Of a DNA stretch of 64,000 nucleotides, positions 37,775-46,853 are shown piece after piece. A model generated the notes under the pieces. It had not been told where the DNA came from. It did not search any database and saw only the letters and a program-made list of their open reading frames with translations. Source of the stretch: Siderastrea radians (lineage: Eukaryota > Cnidaria > Anthozoa > Scleractinia > Rhizangiidae); NCBI GenBank assembly GCA_964017195.1, contig OZ024897.1, positions 33,871,536 through 33,935,535 of the forward strand, written 5' to 3'. How positions within the stretch are numbered: the stretch's first letter is position 1; each line of letters begins with the position of its first letter. The position numbers and the translations under genes were made by a program.

Positions 37775-38794
37775 GTTATTATTATGACCAAAGTTTCGTC
37801 ATGATAATATAGCATTCAGGTGGTGGTGAGGTGAATTCTGGCAAACCGAGGACTATATATTGCCATGTTTACCAAGGATGAAAGAAACCAGAACAGATGG
37901 ATGAAACTTTCGAGGACTTTACAGACTCATAAAGTAACCGAGGTCGTGAGAAATAATATTTAGTAGATTAATCTCTCAGCGTTGCTCAAAACTTGTCGCA
38001 TTGGATAATGAATGGGATAGGCCTCCAACCTTCCCCCCCCCCCACCCCCAAAAATTGGAAAGAAAAAAAAAGGAAACAAATCGGCGAAAACGTCAAGATT
38101 CATGTGCATTACGAGGAAAGATGTGGGTGAGTGGGTGAGTAGGTTAATTGTTATCAATGTTCGAGTGTTCCCAGGCATGCAGCTCAGGGGACTGCCACCC
38201 TACTTTAGCCCTCTCTGCATGTTCTGTTCTTAGCAAGTTCAGCAAGTGTTTGGGTATAAAGAGTCCGCTAACTTCCCTCATCATTTCTTGAATGTGCTTT
38301 AAAGAAAGCTTTTTGTTTGACAACTTGGTCTTCTATTTCTTTGGGGAGAGGTGTACAAAGCGAAACCCTCAACTAACTTACTCGGGTCTTACTTCGGGTA
38401 GAGGACACAGAATTTGCAAAACAACTATTGTTGTCTTTATTGTACGTTAGGGCATTGTATTCCCCTGTTCATTGTTTTGAGTTTTTGTGTTTATTGTTTT
38501 GCAAATTCTGTGTCTTCTACCCGAAGTAAAAGCCGCACACTCGCACTTTCTGAACTGATCAGAAGTTTTCGTCCTGTCATTTGACAGAATTAAATATGTA
38601 TTCATTTGAACTCGGTCTGCTTTTTTAGTAGGCTATACTGGCCAATAACGTCAAACGAATACAACGCCCTCAACCCAATTAACATTCTAGGTAGCTTTAC
38701 ATGGCATATTCTCTAGGTACTGACCGTTGCACTTGAGTAATGTCAATGTATTCATAGTTTGTCGACCTAACATAAGATACCGATAATTTATGTG
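37487..38794. other. Host intergenic region
   Basis: Contains a (GAT)n microsatellite at about 37,720-37,772 and a poly-C tract near 38,033. An inverted repeat of ~35 bp has arms at 38,389-38,424 and 38,495-38,529 (CGGGTAGA-x-GACACAGAATTTGC). Ends at the CATATG target site. Confidence 0.6.
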
Positions 38795-38800
38795 CATATG

Positions 38801-39552
38801 AGTAGTAAATGGCGCTCAGATGGCCGATTTCCTGGCTTCTGATTGGTCGAGAGCGGGAGGAACTTCCGGTGACGTCACTTCCGGTAGAAGTCCACTGACC
38901 AGTTGGAAAAAAGGGATCGTGGGCTCAGGCAACCGCTGACCAGTGGAAAAAAGGGATCGTGGGCTCAGACAAGTCACGTGGTTTAGGAAACCGCTGACCA
39001 GTGGAAAAAAGGGATCGTGGGCTCAGGCAACCGCTGACCAGTGGAAAAAAGGGATCGTGGGCTCAGACAAGTCACGTGGTTTAGGAAACCGCTGACCAGT
39101 GGAAAAAAGGGATCGTGGGCTCAGGCAACCGCTGACCAGTGGAAAAAATCGATCGTGGGCTCAAGGTGGGTAAAAACCGCTGACCAGGTGGAAAAAGGGA
39201 TCGCGGGCTCATACAACCGGAAGTCACGTGATTTGGAAAGGGAAACCGCTGACCAGTGGATAAAAAAGGATTGTGGGCTCATACAACCGGAAGTCACGTG
39301 ATTTGGAAAGGGAAACCGCTGGCGAGTGTGAAAAAAGGATCGTGGGCTCATACAACCGGAAGTCACGTGATTTGGAAAGGGAAACCGCTGGCGAGTGTGA
39401 AAAAAGGATCGTGGGCTCATACAACCGGAAGTCACGTGATTTGGAAAGGGAAACCGCTGGCGAGTGTGAAAAAGGATCGTGGGCTCAAGGTGGGTGAAAA
39501 CCGCGGAGAAAACGCGGGCTCAAAAGTCCAAAGTCCAAGTTGGGCGGCGGGG
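38801..39552. repeat. Left TIR of Polinton B with tandem array
   Basis: After the conserved outer ~86 bp come about eleven units built on GACCAGTGGAAAAAAGGGAT and CGTGGGCTCA, in short (~40 bp) and long (~58-66 bp) forms. The long forms each carry a palindromic CACGTG (E-box) in GTCACGTG-G/A-TTT. It ends in a CGGAGAAAACGCGGGCTCA block shared with the right end. Confidence 0.9.
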
Positions 39553-39618
39553 GTGACCCATATATGGTCCATATATGGGTTTGATATGGCACAAGTCCAA
39601 GTGGGGCAGCGGGGCAAA

Positions 39619-39626
39619 TATAAAAG
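39619..39626 (+). promoter_or_regulatory. TATA box of the first penton-like gene
   Basis: TATAAAAG, 39 bp before ATG 39,658. Confidence 0.65.
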
Positions 39627-39657
39627 GGGGTAAACCCTAAGTGAGGGAGTAGTCACC

Positions 39658-40710
39658 ATGAGTGTTTACATCACTCTGCTCAGTGATCAAGCGCAAGGCA
39701 CGGGTCAAAAATTTACGGCGCGACTACCTCGTTCCTATTATTTGGTGGAAGATGATTGGGAAGTGGCGTTGGTGCATATGTCCCACCCGGGGTTTAATCA
39801 ATCCTTGGAAGATCAAACCAAGCAGAATTGGACGCAAGAAGATAGTCAAAAACATTGGATGAAAACAGATATCAAATACATGCCAAAACGGACGGATGGC
39901 ACGGCGCCCCTGAAAGTCACCAAACAAATTTATTTACCGCCCGGGTATTACCACAATTTGAAAGAAGTCTGGATTACCATCGCCTACGAAATGGAAAAAC
40001 AACGCATGGAAGTCATGATGGATATACCCAAAATGGATGTGGATGATCAAGCCAAACGACAACAACTAGCCGCTTTGAACCTGGCTCAACCCTATGTGAA
40101 AATTACCAATAAGGGCATCGCCTCTGAATTAGATTCGTTGTATGTGCTCATACCGGCCAATATGGAATTTGAAATGGAATGGAAATTGGCGGGCTTGATG
40201 GGATTGGTGAAAGATGGAACGCCCACGGAACGCGTGGTCCAAGAAAAGAATTATCTGGTGAAACATATCGTGGATTACAACGATCGCCATAAATGGGAAC
40301 CCACCACCGGACCTGTAGCCAAATATCCCCCATTGGGGCACGTCTCCGTCAGTTTTACCCACCCCGACTTTGATTATGAGTTGTTCTTGGGTCCGAATTT
40401 GAGTCGGCAACCCTTTCCCACCACCCCTACGGTGAAACCGCAACAAGGTCAACAACCATTGATGATTTACACGGATCTGGTGGCCCCGAGCATTGTGGGA
40501 AATCAAGAAAAAGGCTTGTTACGTACCTTGGATGCGGGCAATACCGAGCATCAATTTGATACCAGGCAACGGATGTATTTTCCTCTGGGCAAGACCATCT
40601 TTGACAGCATTGAGATAGACATTCAAACAGCCGACGGACAGCCGGCTCCGTTTAAACAAGGCCGAACCATTGTCACCCTTCAACTCTCCAGAAAAAGTCA
40701 ACGGACATGA
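39658..40710 (+). CDS. Penton-like protein, divergent paralogue 1
   Basis: 350 residues from ATG 39,658. The N-terminal pattern V-Y-I-T-L-L-S ... F-T-A-R-L-P-R then W-E-V-A-L-V-H-M matches the opening of the two paralogues at 44,708 and 45,763 (F-Y-V-T-L-P-S then W-Q-V-G-L-S-A-I). The C terminus keeps the strand I-Y-T-D-L-V-A-P-S-I-V-G-N and a final T-I-V-T-L-Q-L. Predicted capsid-vertex or spike protein. It stands alone at the left end under its own TATA box, apart from the other two copies, so it may have a different timing or function such as receptor binding. That is inference. Confidence 0.6.
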   Translation: MSVYITLLSDQAQGTGQKFTARLPRSYYLVEDDWEVALVHMSHPGFNQSLEDQTKQNWTQEDSQKHWMKTDIKYMPKRTDGTAPLKVTKQIYLPPGYYHNLKEVWITIAYEMEKQRMEVMMDIPKMDVDDQAKRQQLAALNLAQPYVKITNKGIASELDSLYVLIPANMEFEMEWKLAGLMGLVKDGTPTERVVQEKNYLVKHIVDYNDRHKWEPTTGPVAKYPPLGHVSVSFTHPDFDYELFLGPNLSRQPFPTTPTVKPQQGQQPLMIYTDLVAPSIVGNQEKGLLRTLDAGNTEHQFDTRQRMYFPLGKTIFDSIEIDIQTADGQPAPFKQGRTIVTLQLSRKSQRT

Positions 40711-40921
40711 CGTGGTTGTTTTTTATAGAGAAAGCGAATCATTAATTAAATCCTGGAGCACGTGGGATCTAGCCCGGTTTGTTCCAGAACAGACTAACTA
40801 CTTAGATTGAAAGAGAGGAGGAATAAAATGGCTTACCGGTATCCGTAGCTGTTGCTTGTCTTGCTTGCTTGCTTGCTTGACTGCTTGCTGGCTTGGGAGT
40901 GAAAAAACGGGGAGCAGAGGC

Positions 40922-41140
40922 GAGTTTTTATAGAGAAAAAAAGGGTCACGTGAAGAAGAGCAGGAACCAATCACAAGCAGTCCCCACGGGGTCCCTGGGA
41001 GGGGTGGGACGGGGTGGGGGGACCCCCCTCCCCCCCTCTCTAGTTTGGACCCATGAGGCTTTGCAGGGAAGGACCCAGAGACTATAAAAGAAATCGAACC
41101 GCCGGCGGAGTCATCTCAAGATGGCCTCTCGTCAAGACGC
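40922..41140. promoter_or_regulatory. Inverted copy of the polymerase bidirectional promoter
   Basis: Matches 54,710-54,932 in inverted orientation over ~220 bp: TATAAAAA (minus strand) at 40,925-40,932, TCACGTG E-box, CCAAT, a C/G-palindromic stretch, TTTGCAGGGAAGGACCCAGA, and TATAAAAG (plus strand) at 41,083-41,090. It retains the first seven codons of the minus-strand early ORF. Confidence 0.85.
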
Positions 41141-41216
41141 CTGCGGGCAAACCAAGTGCGACGTGTTTTATTTCTTTGAACATTTTGTTTTTTATTGTGA
41201 GTCAAGAGGCATGTGA
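41121..41216 (+). pseudogene. Truncated copy of the early ORF start (31 codons)
   Basis: The first seven codons match the gene that starts at 54,730 (one substitution). The frame then runs into unrelated sequence and stops at 41,214-41,216. Probably a by-product of the promoter duplication, although a spliced leader function cannot be excluded. Confidence 0.55.
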
Positions 41217-41432
41217 GTCAAGAGACATTATTTATGATGAACGTGCAAAACCAGTGATGTCAGTTTTTTTATTTTTAATTAAAAAGAGTTGATGTTTTTT
41301 TACAAAGGGTGGTCTGTGTTCTTTTGCCACGCGGGCGTTCCTATTTACAATTGGAAAAAACTACAATTGGAAAAAAAAAATAAAAACTAAAAAGGGCCTA
41401 TGTACAAATTCCAAAAGTAAAAACTAAAAACA

Positions 41433-42125
41433 TTACAAATGAAAGTCTTCCAGTTCCATACGTAATTGATCAATGTTCTCGGGGAGACAGAAGGTGCGGT
41501 TGAATAAGGCTTGAATTTCGGCTCGGGTTTTCTCGTCCACCTCCCGGGATCCCACGATAGCACTGCTTTGATGAAGGGTGGGCTTTTTGGGGCCCCAAGG
41601 AACAAATTGACTGCCAGTGACCAGGGTGGCAGCATTCTCGTTGACTTGGTAGTAATGGTCCGAACGGTACCACGTTTGACTGGGAATGTCAAAGAGATAG
41701 ACGGGTTTGCCTTGATCCATGGCCAATTGCACAGTCCAACCGGTACCCCCTTTCACGCGTTTATGATCCGGTTCCAAGATGCCAAAGGCATAGATGGTAT
41801 GGGCTTTCTTGGCCAATTGATAATTGCGTTGCAGCAATTGCAGGGTGTAAAAATGACTGGGCATTCGTTTCCCTAGTTTCTCCGCTGCCTGGTGAAGATG
41901 AGGGTTGGCCAGCATCAGCACTTCCACGGTGGACGGGGTGATGAACGTGGCTCGAGGATGGTTCGGGGGGACCAGGACTTCGACTTGCATCCCAAACTGT
42001 TTGCCCAGTTGTTCGGCGAGTTCATCCGTGCCTTTGGCTCCCCCGGTGTACACCACATGACCATGACCAATCTGCAGTTCCAAGGCATCCACATCGTGTT
42101 CTCCGATCATGATGTCTGGGGGCAT
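41433..42125 (-). CDS. SLOG (DprA/LOG-like) Rossmann-fold protein
   Basis: 230 residues from ATG 42,125 (40 bp after a TATTTAAG box; the longer frame starts only with GTG). The core shows V-V-Y-T-G-G-A-K-G-T-D-E-L-A-E near the N terminus and a V-L-V-P-P-N-H-P-R strand-loop. A second half has Y-A-F-G-I-L, K-G-G-T-G-W-T-V-Q-L-A and K-P-V-Y-L-F-D: the nucleotide-binding signature of SLOG/DprA-like domains. A C-terminal A-I-V-G-S-R-E-V-D segment follows. SLOG proteins bind or cleave nucleotides and NAD-like ligands and act in bacterial immunity, cytokinin activation and TRPM channels. Activity here is unknown. It diverges from the GRF-finger gene across a CCAAT-repeat promoter. Confidence 0.7.
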   Translation of the reverse strand: MPPDIMIGEHDVDALELQIGHGHVVYTGGAKGTDELAEQLGKQFGMQVEVLVPPNHPRATFITPSTVEVLMLANPHLHQAAEKLGKRMPSHFYTLQLLQRNYQLAKKAHTIYAFGILEPDHKRVKGGTGWTVQLAMDQGKPVYLFDIPSQTWYRSDHYYQVNENAATLVTGSQFVPWGPKKPTLHQSSAIVGSREVDEKTRAEIQALFNRTFCLPENIDQLRMELEDFHL

Positions 42126-42164
42126 GGCTTGGGGAGAATGACGATGTAGGGAGCAAGGAACCCT

Positions 42165-42290
42165 CTTAAATAGGAACACCTGACCAATGGGAAGACAAGA
42201 GGCCCTTATAAGGTCATAACAAGCTGACCAATGGGAAGCGGAAACGTCCTTATAAGGTTATAACAAGCTGACCAATGACAGCGTAGGGGT
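42165..42290. promoter_or_regulatory. Divergent CCAAT-repeat promoter between SLOG and GRF-finger genes
   Basis: About two and a half tandem ~55-bp units of GCTGACCAATG and CTTATAAGGT-x-ATAACAA. A TATTTAAG box on the minus strand (42,165-42,172) serves the SLOG gene. Confidence 0.65.
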
Positions 42291-42295
42291 ATGGG

Positions 42296-42303
42296 TATAA
42301 AAA
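42296..42303 (+). promoter_or_regulatory. TATA box of the GRF-finger gene
   Basis: TATAAAAA, 40 bp before ATG 42,336. A nominal upstream ATG (42,291) overlaps this box and so cannot be the start. Confidence 0.7.
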
Positions 42304-42335
42304 GGCAGGGGCGGGTGAAAAAAATCGTGAGCACG

Positions 42336-43226
42336 ATGTCAGTCGATCGGAAGAGAAAGCCAAGCGACCTTCCTTCGGGGAAGAAGAAGAAGAAGACTAT
42401 TCAAACGATGACGCCCGTGGACTGTGATCCGGTGGTAGGGGAGGTGGTGGAAGATACCCGAGCGGCGGTGGAAGAGATGATGAAAGAATTGAATGACATG
42501 GCGGAGCAATCTACACCCCAATTCACTCTGATGACCGTGTTTGACAATGAGGTGGGTCATCATCATCAAGTCAAAGACAACAAGGAAAAGGTGGACTATA
42601 TGGTATGCCCTTGTCATGACGTGCGTTTGGAGGCCCGAGAATCTCAAAAGGGATGGAAGTATGTGAAATGTCCCATCCAACCCTGTTTGCTGTTTTGTGG
42701 ACAAGATCAAGCTCTGGAGTATATGAAAGCGGTGTATAGTCAACCTCATGTAGAAGTGTTGGACATGTGGACTTGTTTGCAATGCTTTTGCCGGGAACCC
42801 GCCACGCTGCAACAGAGCCATTCGACCCAGAACCCCGATCGCTTGTTTCTGAATTGTTCCAAGAAAACGTGTGGCTTCTTCCGATGGGCCGATCAACCCT
42901 TGGGTCCCAAGTACTGGAGTTGGTTTCATGACAACCCGCCCAAGAAAGCCGACCAACAAGCTGAATCTCCTTTGTCTACCCGGGATGCGCAAGGATATCC
43001 CAAGCGGGGCTATGACATCCCAGGGCCGCCTCCTCGAGCCCCCAGGAAAGAGGATCGCCCCCTGACAGATTATGAGAAACAATTGTTGCGAGAAATTCAA
43101 GAGCTCAAGAACCGTCAAGAAATGATGGTGGCCCCAGCGCCACCACCCCCCAAGTACAGTGACAGTGTGGAGAACTGGCAGAAAGATCTCGAGACCGTCA
43201 CTTATGGTCGTCTAGGTCTCTTTTAA
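42336..43226 (+). CDS. Double GRF-type zinc-finger protein
   Basis: 296 residues from ATG 42,336. A basic nuclear-localisation-like K-K-K-K-K lies at 16-20. Finger 1: C91-P-C93-H ... K-C-P ... C121. Finger 2: C147/C150-F-C ... Q-N-P-D-R-L-F-L-N-C-S-K-K-T-C-G-F-F-R-W-A-D, the classic GRF signature found in NEIL3, TOP3A and APE2, where it binds single-stranded DNA. A Pro-rich C-terminal part follows. As a single-stranded-DNA-binding factor it could assist replication of the linear element. Its early-type TATA promoter and divergent pairing with the SLOG gene suggest early expression (inference). Confidence 0.75.
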   Translation: MSVDRKRKPSDLPSGKKKKKTIQTMTPVDCDPVVGEVVEDTRAAVEEMMKELNDMAEQSTPQFTLMTVFDNEVGHHHQVKDNKEKVDYMVCPCHDVRLEARESQKGWKYVKCPIQPCLLFCGQDQALEYMKAVYSQPHVEVLDMWTCLQCFCREPATLQQSHSTQNPDRLFLNCSKKTCGFFRWADQPLGPKYWSWFHDNPPKKADQQAESPLSTRDAQGYPKRGYDIPGPPPRAPRKEDRPLTDYEKQLLREIQELKNRQEMMVAPAPPPPKYSDSVENWQKDLETVTYGRLGLF

Positions 43227-43271
43227 ATGGTTTTAAAAAAGGAGTAGGAATAAAATTTTTTTATTTCGTCC

Positions 43272-43622
43272 ATGGAGGCTGTTGTGTGTGATGCGTGGGA
43301 GTCTGTCTGGTCCTTGGGGCAATGGCAATGCCAGCAATCCCTGTGCCAAGTGTTATATGATCATCAACCTGGGCCCCCCATCCCGATTCCTCCCTGTCCC
43401 GAGGACGCACACCCTCTCCACGTCTTTGAAGAAACCCACGTGGATCGTAACCTGTATCGATGGGTGGTGTTTGTCGTATGGTTAAAAGCGCATCCGGACG
43501 CGTGGCGATGGTATCGAATCATTCAAAAGGCGCATCCCCACACCATCCCTTCCATACCGACCTTATGGGATGAATGCCAGAACGTATGGCCCCGCGAAAG
43601 AAACACACCCCATCATGGTTGA
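43272..43622 (+). CDS. Unknown 116-aa protein
   Basis: ATG 43,272 in a good context (GTCCATGG). Trp- and Pro-rich sequence (P-G-P-P-I-P-I-P-P-C-P; W-V-V-F-V-V-W-L-K). It overlaps the integrase start by ~49 bp in a different frame. No family recognised. Placement between two clear genes with little spare sequence argues that it is real. Confidence 0.5.
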   Translation: MEAVVCDAWESVWSLGQWQCQQSLCQVLYDHQPGPPIPIPPCPEDAHPLHVFEETHVDRNLYRWVVFVVWLKAHPDAWRWYRIIQKAHPHTIPSIPTLWDECQNVWPRERNTPHHG

Positions 43623-44704
43623 GCCGTTACCACGATCCTCGTGCCCCGGGGAGTTTAGGAGGCGTGCAACGGTTTGCCAAAGCCCATCGTCTCCCTTTGA
43701 AACAAGCCCAACGGGTCTTGGAACGGGATTTGGCCTACACGTTACATAAACCACGACGTCGTCGTTTTCCCACCGTCCCCGTGATCGTGGGAGGGTTGGA
43801 CGATCAATGGGTCGCGGATTTAGTCGAAGTGCAACCCTTGGCCAAATATAATCGGGGCCTACGCTACTTGTTGACGGTCGTGGATGTCTTGTCGAAATAC
43901 GCGTGGGTGCAACCCTTGAAAGACAAAACGGGGGTGGCCCTCGTGAAAGCCTTTGAGAAGATTTTGAAACAAGGACGACGACACCCCAATCGATTGCAAA
44001 CGGATCGGGGGAAAGAATTTTACAACCGGACGTTTCAACGATGGCTCGACGAGCAAGGGATTCATCATTTTTCCACCGAAGGCGATGCCAAAGCCAGTGT
44101 GGTGGAACGATTTAACCGCACCTTGAAAGAACGGTTGTACCGGTATTTTACCGCGGCCAACACCTTACGCTTTGACGATGTGTTACCCGAGTTGGTGCAA
44201 GGGTACAATGCCACGCGTCATCGAAGTATTGGCATGGCCCCTCAAGACGTGACGTGGGACAACGAAGAAGCCGTGTGGAAACGATTGTACGGCCAACGAT
44301 TGAAAGGTCGGAAAAAACCTCAATTCAAAGTAGGCGATCGGGTGCGTCTCAACAAGATTCATCGGACCTTTGAAAAAGGCTATTTACCTGGTTGGACCGA
44401 AGAAGTGTTTGTGGTGCATCGTGTGATCCCGGGCCCCGTGCCCACCTATAAGATTCACGAATGGGATGACACCCCCGTCCAAGGCACGTTTTATGAAGAG
44501 GATTTACAAAAAGTCCACGTGTCCGACGTGTTTCGCATCGAAAAGGTACTTAAGCGTCAAAAAGATCGATGGTTGGTCAAGTGGAAAGGGTGGCCCGACA
44601 AGTACAATAGTTGGATTGCCCGCGGAGACGTGACCTCTCTCCAGCCACCCAAGAGGAAAAAGACAAGTCCACCCAAACTATCCAAAAGACGACGACGCGA
44701 CTAA
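43574..44704 (+). CDS. Retroviral-type integrase with C-terminal chromodomain
   Basis: 376 residues from ATG 43,574. Catalytic residues: D82 (W-V-A-D-L-V-E-V), D144 (L-Q-T-D-R-G-K-E-F) and E178 (S-V-V-E-R-F-N-R-T). A basic SH3-like region has F-K-V-G-D-R-V-R-L, and a chromodomain has R-I-E-K-V-L then W-L-V-K-W-K-G-W, Y-N-S-W-I. It ends in a Lys/Arg-rich tail. Similar in order and spacing to the Polinton A enzyme, with a longer N terminus (His-containing, possibly a zinc-like HHCC remnant) and a longer tail. It would insert the element with the 6-bp duplication seen. Confidence 0.92.
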   Translation: MPERMAPRKKHTPSWLSRYHDPRAPGSLGGVQRFAKAHRLPLKQAQRVLERDLAYTLHKPRRRRFPTVPVIVGGLDDQWVADLVEVQPLAKYNRGLRYLLTVVDVLSKYAWVQPLKDKTGVALVKAFEKILKQGRRHPNRLQTDRGKEFYNRTFQRWLDEQGIHHFSTEGDAKASVVERFNRTLKERLYRYFTAANTLRFDDVLPELVQGYNATRHRSIGMAPQDVTWDNEEAVWKRLYGQRLKGRKKPQFKVGDRVRLNKIHRTFEKGYLPGWTEEVFVVHRVIPGPVPTYKIHEWDDTPVQGTFYEEDLQKVHVSDVFRIEKVLKRQKDRWLVKWKGWPDKYNSWIARGDVTSLQPPKRKKTSPPKLSKRRRRD

Positions 44705-44707
44705 ACA

Positions 44708-45751
44708 ATGACGTGGGTGCCCAATTCGTCGTTTTACGTGACGTTGATGAGTCATGCGAGTACCAAAGAGTTTCCGGGCAACAAGAGTCATCATTTCAGA
44801 AACCGATTGCCGAAACCCATTCGATTTATGGGACGCGGATGGATGGTGGGTATGGTGAGTTTATCCTTACCCACCATTCCAGTGCTAGCGGAAGAAGGAG
44901 GCGTGGGCGATTCCCATCCTCTGTTGTACGTACGATGGCACGAACGGGTGTATGTCCAAGACGATCAAGGGAACGATCGCTGGTACCATGAACGCCGCGA
45001 ACTCACTGTCTACGGGCGAGATATGAGAAAGGAGATGACCTCGTTGACGGGAGTTCAATTTTTTCATCAACTGATCTATCGTTACCAGCAAGAACGGGCG
45101 AAACAAACCGTCCCCAAAAACAAATGGGCCGAGGACAATGGCCTCAAATTGGCCCCGACCTTTGAATGGACCTCCGACGGGGATTTGTTGTTGAATAGCA
45201 AGCCCGTGGATTACAAACGACAAGTGGCGCACGTGTCATGGGGCAGAACCTTGGCCCTGAGAATGGGATGGATTGAACAACCGTCCCCCGGCCAGTATCG
45301 ATTGGGTCCGAATCTCTTGCCAGAATTTCAAGGCATGTCTACCATTCCCACCCCGACGGATGTCCGCGATACCAGCAACAAACCCCTCTTTTGGAAAGTG
45401 GACGGGGATTATCTGAAATTGAGTCTATCGTGCCCTTGGCGGTTTGTCAATTTGAACGGGACCTTTCGTGTCCCGTCGGAATTTCCCGCCGTGCGTCCTT
45501 TGCACGTGTATTGTGATGTCGGGACCAGCAGTATGGTAGGGGGTCGCATCACGGATCTCTTACGAGAAATCAAGTACCACCCCCAAAACACCACCCACTT
45601 TGAACCTCGCCATATTCAATATGTCCCGGTACGCAATGAAGTGGTGGAAATCGTGGAAACCCAGATGGCCGAAACCAATGGGGATCTCGTCCAATTTGGC
45701 GAAGGACGTACCCTCTTGACCCTGCACTTTAAAAGGGAGGTGGTGGTGTGA
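44708..45751 (+). CDS. Penton-like minor capsid protein 2
   Basis: 347 residues from ATG 44,708, three bases after the integrase stop. Near the N terminus F-Y-V-T-L-M-S-H-A-S ... H-F-R-N-R-L-P-K-P then W-M-V-G-M-V-S-L-S-L-P. The C-terminal third has P-L-H-V-Y-C-D-V-G-T-S-S-M-V-G-G-R-I-T-D-L-L-R-E-I, F-E-P-R-H-I-Q-Y-V-P-V-R-N-E and a closing L-L-T-L-H-F-K. It aligns along its whole length with the next gene. Predicted penton or minor capsid subunit. Tandem duplication produced two adjacent copies; their stop and start overlap within GTGTGA. Confidence 0.7.
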   Translation: MTWVPNSSFYVTLMSHASTKEFPGNKSHHFRNRLPKPIRFMGRGWMVGMVSLSLPTIPVLAEEGGVGDSHPLLYVRWHERVYVQDDQGNDRWYHERRELTVYGRDMRKEMTSLTGVQFFHQLIYRYQQERAKQTVPKNKWAEDNGLKLAPTFEWTSDGDLLLNSKPVDYKRQVAHVSWGRTLALRMGWIEQPSPGQYRLGPNLLPEFQGMSTIPTPTDVRDTSNKPLFWKVDGDYLKLSLSCPWRFVNLNGTFRVPSEFPAVRPLHVYCDVGTSSMVGGRITDLLREIKYHPQNTTHFEPRHIQYVPVRNEVVEIVETQMAETNGDLVQFGEGRTLLTLHFKREVVV

Positions 45752-45762
45752 AGAAGACAAAG

Positions 45763-46812
45763 ATGTCGTTCTACGTGACGTTACCGAGTCATGCCAACCG
45801 ACGGGAATTTCCCCACAACCAAGCCAATTCCTTTAAGATTCGTTTATCTCAACCGTTACGGTTACAAGGAGGTGGATGGCAAGTGGGGTTGAGTGCCATT
45901 TCCTTACCGGATACGCACGTCAATTTGTACGAGTTGGTGCAAAAAGATGGGTTCATCCTATCGACGTCCTGGGACCAAGACTACCCCAAACCAGGGGGAA
46001 GTGTTGGGGAAATGGTCTCGCGAGGAGGGACGGCTGAAACCCTCATTAATGACATTCAACATTTGGATTGGGTGGTGGATGGGGTGAGTTTCATGAAAGC
46101 CACGATTGCCCATTTGGAACAACAACGCCAGGAAACGGCCATTCAAGGGGGTCGGTTTGTCAACGATCAAGGCAAACACACCTACGTCAAGTTCAAGTGG
46201 GAAGGGGAGGATCTGCTCATTGACAACACCCATGTCTGCCATTGCAAAACGGACACGCCCGCCCTGTACATCTACACCAAGTTGGCGGTCAAGATGGGAT
46301 GGTTACGTAAAATTAGCAGTGGACTGATTTTGGGGCCGAACTTACAGCAAGACTTCATGGGGGATCAAATCCCTAACATGACAAAACCCCCTGGCAACGA
46401 TTGGAACGATGTCAACGACGATCAGCACAACCCGGTCTTTTGGACGGTGCGTTCGATTTTACCGGATCATTTACAATTGAGTATGAGTTGTGGGTGGCGT
46501 TTCACCAACTTGAATGTAGCGTTTCGTTCGGTGGTGGGGGACCCTTCACGATCGTTGCACGTGTACTCGGACGTGGCAGGCAGTACGATGGTGGGCAATC
46601 GCGTCACCGATTTGTTGCGTGAAATCCATTACAAGCGGGAAGGCAGAGGCACCATGTACTTTGAACCATTGCACATTCATTACCTACCGCTTCGTAATGA
46701 AGTGGTGGAAATCATTCAAATGCAAGTCACCGAAACGTCTGGCACCGAGGATAAGTTGGTCCGGTTTGGCAAAGGCAACACCCTGGTCACCTTGCACTTC
46801 AAAAAGGCATAA
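45763..46812 (+). CDS. Penton-like minor capsid protein 3
   Basis: 349 residues. ATG 45,763 is preferred over the GTG at 45,748 that opens the frame. F-Y-V-T-L-P-S-H-A-N, W-Q-V-G-L-S-A-I-S-L-P, S-L-H-V-Y-S-D-V-A-G-S-T-M-V-G-N and V-T-L-H-F-K are in the same order as the preceding paralogue. Three copies in one element (39,658; 44,708; 45,763) suggest subfunctionalisation, for example one at the capsid vertex and others as spike or internal partners. Polinton A has only one. Role inferred. Confidence 0.7.
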   Translation: MSFYVTLPSHANRREFPHNQANSFKIRLSQPLRLQGGGWQVGLSAISLPDTHVNLYELVQKDGFILSTSWDQDYPKPGGSVGEMVSRGGTAETLINDIQHLDWVVDGVSFMKATIAHLEQQRQETAIQGGRFVNDQGKHTYVKFKWEGEDLLIDNTHVCHCKTDTPALYIYTKLAVKMGWLRKISSGLILGPNLQQDFMGDQIPNMTKPPGNDWNDVNDDQHNPVFWTVRSILPDHLQLSMSCGWRFTNLNVAFRSVVGDPSRSLHVYSDVAGSTMVGNRVTDLLREIHYKREGRGTMYFEPLHIHYLPLRNEVVEIIQMQVTETSGTEDKLVRFGKGNTLVTLHFKKA

Positions 46813-46853
46813 AAAGAAAAAAACGCGTGTGACTTGACAACAACAACAACAAG

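Noticed and set aside
39041..39633. Repetitive ORFs on both strands in the left TIR of Polinton B
   Set aside because: They follow the tandem array in all frames; unit length and indels show no codon constraint.
42339..43118. 259-codon minus-strand ORF opposite the GRF-finger gene
   Set aside because: The plus frame has clear zinc-finger signatures; the antisense frame has no motif and no promoter.
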